Assembly: GCA_041497995.1 (NCBI GenBank)
Contig: JBGQHM010000266.1
Location: 1 to 9,465, forward strand
Length of the DNA: 9,465 nucleotides
Direction: 5' to 3'
Source: DATKMS01 sp041497995
GTDB lineage: Bacteria > Desulfobacterota > Binatia > HRBIN30
The notes beneath the pieces were generated by a model. That model saw only the letters and a program-made list of their open reading frames with translations. It was not told where the DNA came from and did not search any database. Both the position numbers and the translations under genes were made by a program. This document shows, piece after piece, positions 5,834-9,465 of this stretch (its first letter is position 1; every line of letters starts with the position of its first letter).

Positions 5834-6757
5834 GTGATCAGCCTGGAGCAGAAGTTCTTGCGCGGCTCATACCCACCGCTGGTGACGCCGCTGCGCCACG
5901 GTGCGGTCGACTACGACGCGTTCGCCGCGCTCGTGGAGTTCCAGATCGGCCAGGGCTCGCACGGCATCGTCGTCTGCGGGACGACGGGCGAGCCGAGCAC
6001 ACTGACGGTGGAAGAGCGCTCGCAGTTGCTCGAAGTGGCGATCGATGCGGCGGCGGGGCGTCTCCCGGTGGTGGCGGCGACCGGCGCGCAGTCGCATCAC
6101 GAGACGATCGCGCTGACCGTGCATGCCGAACAAGCGGGTGCCGACGCGGTCCTCGTGGTGACGCCGTACTTCATCAGACCGCCGCAGCGTGGTCTGGTCG
6201 AGTACTACGTCGACATCGCGCAGCGGACCGCGCTGCCGTTGCTGATCTACCACATTCCCGGGCGGGCCGCGGTGAACGTCGAGCTTGAGACGATCGAACG
6301 CATCGCCGACAAGGTGCCGCATCTCGTCGGCATCAAGCACGCCGCCAACGACCTCACGCTCGTAACGCAATTGCTGGATCGCTTCGGCTTCGACTTCCGC
6401 ATTTTCGTCGGGTTGGAGGAGCTCAGCTTCCCGATGCTGGCCATCGGTGCGGCCGGCATGATGAACGCGGTGGGGAACATTGCCCCACGCAAGGTCGCCG
6501 ACCTCTACGAACAGACGGCGCGTGGCGCGCTCGACGCGGCGCGCGCGTTGCACTTCGAATTGTTTGAGCTCAACCGCGCCGTGTTCTTCGACACCAATCC
6601 AATTCCAATGAAGTACATGATGCGGCGCATCGGTTTGCTGCCCGCCAACGAGCACCGGCTCCCGATGGTTCCACCCGGTCGCGAGCTGGAAGAAAAGCTC
6701 GACGCCGTCTTGCGCCGGGCAGGGTGGCTCGACGCCGGGACGCCTTCAGCTCGCTGA
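5834..6757 (+). CDS. DapA-family (dihydrodipicolinate synthase/N-acetylneuraminate lyase) aldolase
   Basis: A 307-residue TIM-barrel class I aldolase/lyase or synthase of PF00701 type. It carries the usual marks in order: GSYPPLVTPL (11-20), the pyruvate-carboxylate loop CGTTGEPSTLT (48-58), catalytic Y139 in LIYHIPGR with R144, Schiff-base K168 in LVGIKHAAND, and GAAGMMNAVGNIAP (205-218). The pyruvate Schiff-base machinery is complete. Without a lysine operon beside it and with catabolic neighbours, a pyruvate-releasing aldolase is as likely as lysine biosynthesis. The GTG at 5834 is taken as start: an ATG at 5786 lies inside the inverted-repeat element and would give a non-family leader. 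A TTG at 5858 with GGAG nine bases upstream is an alternative. Its 3' end overlaps the convergent gene by 12 nt. Confidence 0.86.
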   Translation: MISLEQKFLRGSYPPLVTPLRHGAVDYDAFAALVEFQIGQGSHGIVVCGTTGEPSTLTVEERSQLLEVAIDAAAGRLPVVAATGAQSHHETIALTVHAEQAGADAVLVVTPYFIRPPQRGLVEYYVDIAQRTALPLLIYHIPGRAAVNVELETIERIADKVPHLVGIKHAANDLTLVTQLLDRFGFDFRIFVGLEELSFPMLAIGAAGMMNAVGNIAPRKVADLYEQTARGALDAARALHFELFELNRAVFFDTNPIPMKYMMRRIGLLPANEHRLPMVPPGRELEEKLDAVLRRAGWLDAGTPSAR

Positions 6758-7231
6758 CGCGCCCGGTGACGGTGTACCGCACGTCAGGCAGCGGAACTCG
6801 CGGCCGTGAGCGGTGCGCCGTGCATGCGCTTCGTCCCCTGCGGGAATCGTCTGCGCGCAGCCGTTACAGGCGGCGTCGCTGTTGAGCACGAGGCGCACCC
6901 ACTCGCCCTCAGTCGAGGGCGTCGGCTCGGTGAAGACGCGCCCGATCAGCTCGTCGACGCCGTCGAGTACGTCCGCCACCACGCTGCGAATGTCTTCGAA
7001 GATGCGCCGCACGTCCGGTGCGTCGGCGGCGCGGCGGTAGCTGTGCCGGTAGCGGCACTGTGCCCGGCGCCAGTCGCGTGCAATGTCATGCGCGAAATCG
7101 CCGGCGTGCTCCTCCATGCGTTCGGCGAATTTGCCGGCGTCGCGTGCTACGCGGCGCGCGAAGTCTTCGGCGGCACGGCCGATCGATTCCCAATTGCTCC
7201 CGTCGTCGCGGGGATCCGCGGAATGCGTCAT
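6746..7231 (-). CDS. Hypothetical protein: 11-residue helical repeats plus four-Cys zinc-ribbon-like tail
   Basis: 161 residues, not recognised as a named family. Three consecutive 11-residue repeats occupy 23-55: DFARRVARDAG, KFAERMEEHAG, DFAHDIARDWR, with F24, F35 and F46 exactly 11 apart. They predict a long amphipathic helix or hendecad coiled coil. Another helix runs about 73-100 (DVRRIFEDIRSVVADVLDG). The tail has C122xxC125 and C148xxC151 around IPAGDEAHARR, a probable zinc ribbon. The tail aligns with that of the upstream gene (W..L.LN..AAC..CA...AG..A), so the two are paralogous there. No signal peptide or membrane span is visible. The ATG at 7231 overlaps the preceding stop as ATGA and has a strong AAGGAGG. 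Co-expression with the RHH gene suggests a partner, effector or antagonist of that regulator. The gene end overlaps the convergent DapA-family gene. Confidence 0.8.
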   Translation of the reverse strand: MTHSADPRDDGSNWESIGRAAEDFARRVARDAGKFAERMEEHAGDFAHDIARDWRRAQCRYRHSYRRAADAPDVRRIFEDIRSVVADVLDGVDELIGRVFTEPTPSTEGEWVRLVLNSDAACNGCAQTIPAGDEAHARRTAHGREFRCLTCGTPSPGASAS

Positions 7232-7665
7232 GCTCCCTCCTCCTTTCGGGTGCCGGGCTGGCGCAGCCGGCGTACGCAGGTGGCGCAGAGAAAGACTGCT
7301 GGTCCGGGCTCGTCGCGTAAGCCGCGGTAGGCGTTGGCGCCGGCGGCGAGCGCCGTTGCGCACTTGGCGCACGCTGCCGTGCGGTTCAGAATCAGCTCCT
7401 GCCAACCGTAGATGTCATCGAGCGCGGCGCGTGCGCCGCCGGCGGCCCGCTCGACGGTGCGCGCGAAACGGCGCGACCGCCGCGCGATGTGCAGGCTGTC
7501 CTCGACAATCTCCTCGACCATGTCGAGCGCGCTCTCCAACACATTGCGCACCACCAGCGACACCGGTGAACGCCGCCGCCGCGCCTCGCGCTTGAGAGCG
7601 TCCTCCATGTCTTCCGAGATGCGCGTGTGCAGCCAACGCTCGTGCCGGTGCTCGCGTGCGGCCAT
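7228..7665 (-). CDS. Ribbon-helix-helix regulator with C-terminal four-Cys zinc-ribbon-like domain
   Basis: 145 residues. Residues about 12-52 fit a ribbon-helix-helix (Arc/MetJ/CopG-like) DNA-binding domain: strand LHTRIS, helix EDMEDALKREARRRR, a short turn, then helix PVSLVVRNVLESALDMVEEI. Such proteins dimerise and place the strand in the major groove of palindromic operators. A basic helical linker (58-82) leads to the tail WQELILNRTAACAKC (88-102) with C99xxC102 and C127xxC130, probably binding zinc or another metal. The exact protein is not recognised. A perfect 21-bp palindrome begins 7 nt before the start codon, so autoregulation is likely. There is no ribosome site and the predicted transcript start falls near the ATG, which suggests leaderless translation. 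The stop overlaps the next start by ATGA. Confidence 0.8.
   Translation of the reverse strand: MAAREHRHERWLHTRISEDMEDALKREARRRRSPVSLVVRNVLESALDMVEEIVEDSLHIARRSRRFARTVERAAGGARAALDDIYGWQELILNRTAACAKCATALAAGANAYRGLRDEPGPAVFLCATCVRRLRQPGTRKEEGA
7239..7245 (-). promoter_or_regulatory. Ribosome binding site of the hendecad-repeat gene
   Basis: Minus-strand AAGGAGG, seven bases before the ATG at 7231 and inside the 3' end of the upstream RHH gene. It fixes the start and shows that the second cistron has its own strong site, unlike the first. Confidence 0.85.
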
Positions 7666-7671
7666 GTGGTA

Positions 7672-7699
7672 TGTGTATCACAATGTGATACACGGTCAA
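7672..7699 (-). promoter_or_regulatory. Putative promoter of the RHH operon (leaderless)
   Basis: The -35 box TTGACC (7694-7699, 5 of 6 matches to consensus) and a poor -10 TACACA (7672-7677) are separated by 16 nt. Transcription would start near 7665, the A of the ATG itself. The sequence between promoter and ATG contains no Shine-Dalgarno motif. Confidence 0.5.
7673..7693 (-). promoter_or_regulatory. 21-bp perfect palindromic operator of the RHH operon
   Basis: Half-site GTGTATCACA, a central A, and the exact complementary half-site TGTGATACAC. It lies between a TTGACC hexamer (7694-7699 on the minus strand) and the start codon at 7665, covering the promoter spacer and a weak -10 (TACACA, 7672-7677, spacer 16). 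A dimer of RHH dimers bound here would block polymerase. It is AT-rich compared with its surroundings, which argues against chance. Confidence 0.8.
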
Positions 7700-7705
7700 G
7701 CCGCA

Positions 7706-7730
7706 GCGCGCCGGGCGCGCCGCCCGTTTT
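7706..7730 (+). terminator. GC hairpin followed by TTTT in the divergent intergenic region
   Basis: GCGCGCC-G-GGCGCGC (7706-7720) is a perfect inverted repeat. It overlaps an alternative stem GGGCG-CGC-CGCCC (7713-7725), followed on the plus strand by GTTTT. It lies about 100 nt before the propeller gene. It could insulate the two divergent units or act in the propeller leader as an attenuator. The U-run is short, so function is uncertain. Confidence 0.35.
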
Positions 7731-7772
7731 GTGCATCGCCTAATCGGGGCGCGTTTGGTACAGAGGAGCGAC

Positions 7773-7835
7773 ATGCGAAACCCGACCTGCTCGGTGGATG
7801 GCGCGGTCGGTGTGCGAAGGAGCGTATGCAGGTGA
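7773..7835 (+). CDS. Possible 20-residue leader ORF
   Basis: ATG at 7773 preceded by AGAGGAG with a four-base spacer, 20 codons beginning MRNPTCSVDG, then TGA at 7833-7835. The stop overlaps an ATG at 7835 that is in frame with the propeller gene (TGATG). The ribosome site is better placed than the one of the main gene. The peptide has no recognisable motif and no run of one amino acid, so classic amino-acid attenuation is not indicated; translational coupling is possible. It could equally be chance in GC-rich DNA. Confidence 0.3.
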   Translation: MRNPTCSVDGAVGVRRSVCR

Positions 7836-9400
7836 TGGCAGTTGCGGTCGGCGGGGATGACGTGCGCGGATGTGGAGTGGCGCGATGGCGGTGCACCGCC
7901 GTAGTGACGCTGGCGATGCTGCTGGCAGGTACAGGGGCGGCGCGTGCTGACGGATGGCACGGCTTTGGTGGCGACGCGCAGCACACCGCGATGTCGCCGG
8001 TAGCGGCGCAGGAAATGGGGCGTGTGCGTTGGACGACGCCGATGGACCTGCAGCCGTTTTACAGTGGGCAGAGCCTGCTGATCCACTACGGCACCCCAAT
8101 GGTCACGCGGAGCAACACAGTCATCATTCCGGTGAAGACGGGCGCGACCGACGGGTTCAGGGTCGAGGCGCGGCGCGCCGACACCGGCACGTTGCTGTGG
8201 ATGCAGCCAACCGACTACACCTTGCCGGTACACGGCTGGGTGCCCAGCCTCGGCCCGACTCTGACGCGCCGCGAGCGCCTCTTCATTCCCGGTGCCGGCG
8301 GGACGCTCTATCGCCGCGTGTTGCCCGATCACGCCACTGGGCGCACGACGCAGCGTGTCTTCTACGGCCTGAGGAACTATCAGGCCAATCCCCGTTCGTT
8401 CAATGACAACGTCCGCATCTCGACGCCGATCACCGCCGACGCCCGTGAGGTCTTGTACTTCGGCTTCGTGACCACCGACAGGGCACCGCTTGGCCTGCGG
8501 AGCGGCGTGGCGCGGGTCAGCGCCGGACGCGGTAGCACCTGGATCGCCGCACCGACGGCTGCCGGCGACAGCACCATCCAGAAAGTGGTGTACAACTGCG
8601 CCCCCGCTCTGAGCCCAGACGGGACACTCCTGTACATTGCGGTGACTGACAACGACGAATCGGGATCCGGGGCCGGCTACTTGCTCGCCCTCGACAGCCG
8701 CACGCTTGCCCCGCTTGCCCGCGTCCGACTGAAGGATGTCGTGCACGCAGCCAACGATGCGGTGCTGCCGGACGACGGCACGGCGTCACCGACGGTGGGG
8801 CCGGACGGTGATGTCTACTTCGGGGTGATCGAAAGCCCGGTGGGGTCAAACCACCTGCGCGGTTGGTTGCTGCACTTCGATGCCATGTTGTCCCAGGTCA
8901 AGACGCCGGGCGCATTCGGGTGGGACGATACCGCTTCGATCGTGCCGGCGGCGGCGGTTCCGTCGTACGGCGGCACCTCGTCGTACTTGCTCATGGCCAA
9001 GTACAACAACTACGCCGAGGGCGGCGGCGATGGCGTGAACAAATTCGCGGTGCTCGACCCGCATGACTCCATGGTCGATCCCATTTCGGGGGCGAACGTC
9101 ATGCGCGAAGTGCTAACCGTGACGGCGCCGACGCCCGATCCGCTGGCCCGGGAGGACGGGTTTCCGAACGCCGTGAAGGAATGGTGTGTCAACACGGGAG
9201 CCGTGGACCCGCAGAGCAAGGGCGCATTCCTGAACAACGAGGACGGCGTGATGTATCGATGGGACTTCACCACCAATACGCTGGCGTCGAGCCTGCAGAT
9301 CACCCGGGGCCTGTTCGAAGCGTATACGCCGACCATCATCGGTCCGGACGGTACCGTGTACGCGATCAGCAACGGCATCCTGTTCGCGATCGGACGGTGA
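7826..9400 (+). CDS. Secreted beta-propeller (PQQ-like repeat) protein
   Basis: 524 residues from the ATG at 7826. An N-terminal signal peptide has the hydrophobic core TAVVTLAMLLAGTGA and predicted cleavage after ARA (residue 41), so the protein is exported to the periplasm or outside. The mature part opens WHGFGGDAQHTAMSP, the usual entry strand of PQQ-like/BamB-like propellers. The blade motif P-x-[LVI]-[SG]-PDG-x-[LV]-Y recurs at about 260-270 (SPDGTLLYIAV), 322-332 (GPDGDVYFGV) and 503-513 (GPDGTVYAIS). No quinoprotein dehydrogenase active-site motif or CxxCH haem site is seen, so binding or scaffolding is more likely than catalysis. Start is uncertain: AAGGAG (7817-7822) is 3 nt from ATG 7826, 9 from GTG 7832 and 12 from ATG 7835, while GTG 7877 gives the most typical signal peptide (VARWRCTAVV). 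Much longer upstream starts read through the divergent operator and the antisense of the RHH gene and are rejected. Confidence 0.8.
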   Translation: MQVMAVAVGGDDVRGCGVARWRCTAVVTLAMLLAGTGAARADGWHGFGGDAQHTAMSPVAAQEMGRVRWTTPMDLQPFYSGQSLLIHYGTPMVTRSNTVIIPVKTGATDGFRVEARRADTGTLLWMQPTDYTLPVHGWVPSLGPTLTRRERLFIPGAGGTLYRRVLPDHATGRTTQRVFYGLRNYQANPRSFNDNVRISTPITADAREVLYFGFVTTDRAPLGLRSGVARVSAGRGSTWIAAPTAAGDSTIQKVVYNCAPALSPDGTLLYIAVTDNDESGSGAGYLLALDSRTLAPLARVRLKDVVHAANDAVLPDDGTASPTVGPDGDVYFGVIESPVGSNHLRGWLLHFDAMLSQVKTPGAFGWDDTASIVPAAAVPSYGGTSSYLLMAKYNNYAEGGGDGVNKFAVLDPHDSMVDPISGANVMREVLTVTAPTPDPLAREDGFPNAVKEWCVNTGAVDPQSKGAFLNNEDGVMYRWDFTTNTLASSLQITRGLFEAYTPTIIGPDGTVYAISNGILFAIGR

Positions 9401-9413
9401 GATCCGTCTGATT

Positions 9414-9448
9414 GACGAGTGACCGAGTCACCAGTCACGAATCACGAG
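9414..9448. repeat. Short degenerate gtcac/atcac repeats after the propeller gene
   Basis: A run of 7-8-nt units (GAGTGAC, CGAGTCAC, CAGTCAC, GAATCAC, GAG) starts 14 nt after the stop. GTGAC-CGA-GTCAC (9419-9431) forms a small hairpin. It could be decayed simple repeat or a weak terminator; nothing else is seen up to the window end. Confidence 0.4.
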
Positions 9449-9465
9449 CTCAGATCCGCCGTCCC

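Noticed and set aside
5786..6757. ATG at 5786 as the start of the DapA-family gene
   Set aside because: It lies in the inverted-repeat element and yields a non-family leader; the GTG at 5834 starts close to family-like sequence.
6746..7665. Classical type II toxin-antitoxin pair
   Set aside because: The RHH front and palindromic operator fit an antitoxin, but the second protein has no recognisable toxin fold or catalytic motif, and both share a zinc-ribbon-like tail, which is not a known toxin-antitoxin layout. It is kept as an open finding instead.
7415..8746. 443-codon minus-strand frame opposite the propeller gene
   Set aside because: Arg/Ala/His-rich composition with no motif, typical of the antisense of a GC-rich gene, and it overlaps both the RHH gene and its operator.
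7412..9400. A 662-codon plus-strand frame for the propeller gene
   Set aside because: Its first 138 or so codons run antisense through the RHH gene and across the palindromic operator, are Arg/Ser-rich, and would bury the signal peptide.
1..9465. CRISPR array or insertion sequence
   Set aside because: No regularly spaced direct repeats, no transposase-like frame and no terminal repeats with target duplications were seen.

Overview
The window is GC-rich throughout (by eye around two thirds G+C) and densely coded, with SD-type ribosome sites in front of most genes. It contains nine real protein genes, one of them cut by the left edge. There is also one possible 20-codon leader ORF, a designed-looking 21-bp operator, a paired inverted-repeat element and several stem-loops. 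I see no rRNA, CRISPR, insertion sequence or credible tRNA. The mix (TrpB2-type tryptophan synthase beta, secreted SUMF1-fold protein, catabolic-looking enzymes, a GC-rich REP-like repeat) would fit a soil or aquatic deltaproteobacterium-like or Binatota-like genome. That placement is inference only.

Left block, minus strand (1-2644). In transcription order: a secreted SUMF1/FGE-fold protein that has lost the two catalytic cysteines of true formylglycine-generating enzyme; two GC stem-loops; a family-2 glycosyltransferase with an extra C-terminal Rossmann-like domain; then the N-terminal 168 codons of a TrpB2-type, PLP-dependent tryptophan synthase beta chain running off the window. These three do not obviously share a pathway.

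Central block, plus strand (3048-6757). Four co-directional enzyme genes: a carboxymuconolactone-decarboxylase-family protein without the CxxC redox pair; an ornithine cyclodeaminase/mu-crystallin-family NAD(P)-dependent enzyme overlapping it by 14 nt; a bicupin related to gentisate 1,2-dioxygenase, starting 13 nt after the previous stop; and, after a 26-bp perfect inverted repeat, a DapA-family lyase with intact catalytic Tyr and Lys. Ring-opening bicupin plus pyruvate-type aldolase plus imine/keto-acid enzyme suggests a catabolic pathway, possibly for an amino- or hydroxy-aromatic compound. Several key residues differ from the textbook families, so the substrate is open.

Right block (6746-9400). 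A two-gene minus-strand operon encodes a ribbon-helix-helix protein fused to a four-cysteine zinc-ribbon-like tail, and a second protein made of three 11-residue helical repeats plus a clearly paralogous four-cysteine tail. The genes are coupled by an ATGA overlap. Immediately upstream is a perfect 21-bp palindrome placed between a TTGACC -35 box and the start codon, with no ribosome site, so the regulator looks autoregulated and probably leaderless. This is the most novel-looking unit here. Divergent from it is a secreted beta-propeller (PQQ-like) protein, preceded by a GC hairpin and a possible leader ORF. The window ends in short degenerate gtcac/atcac repeats.
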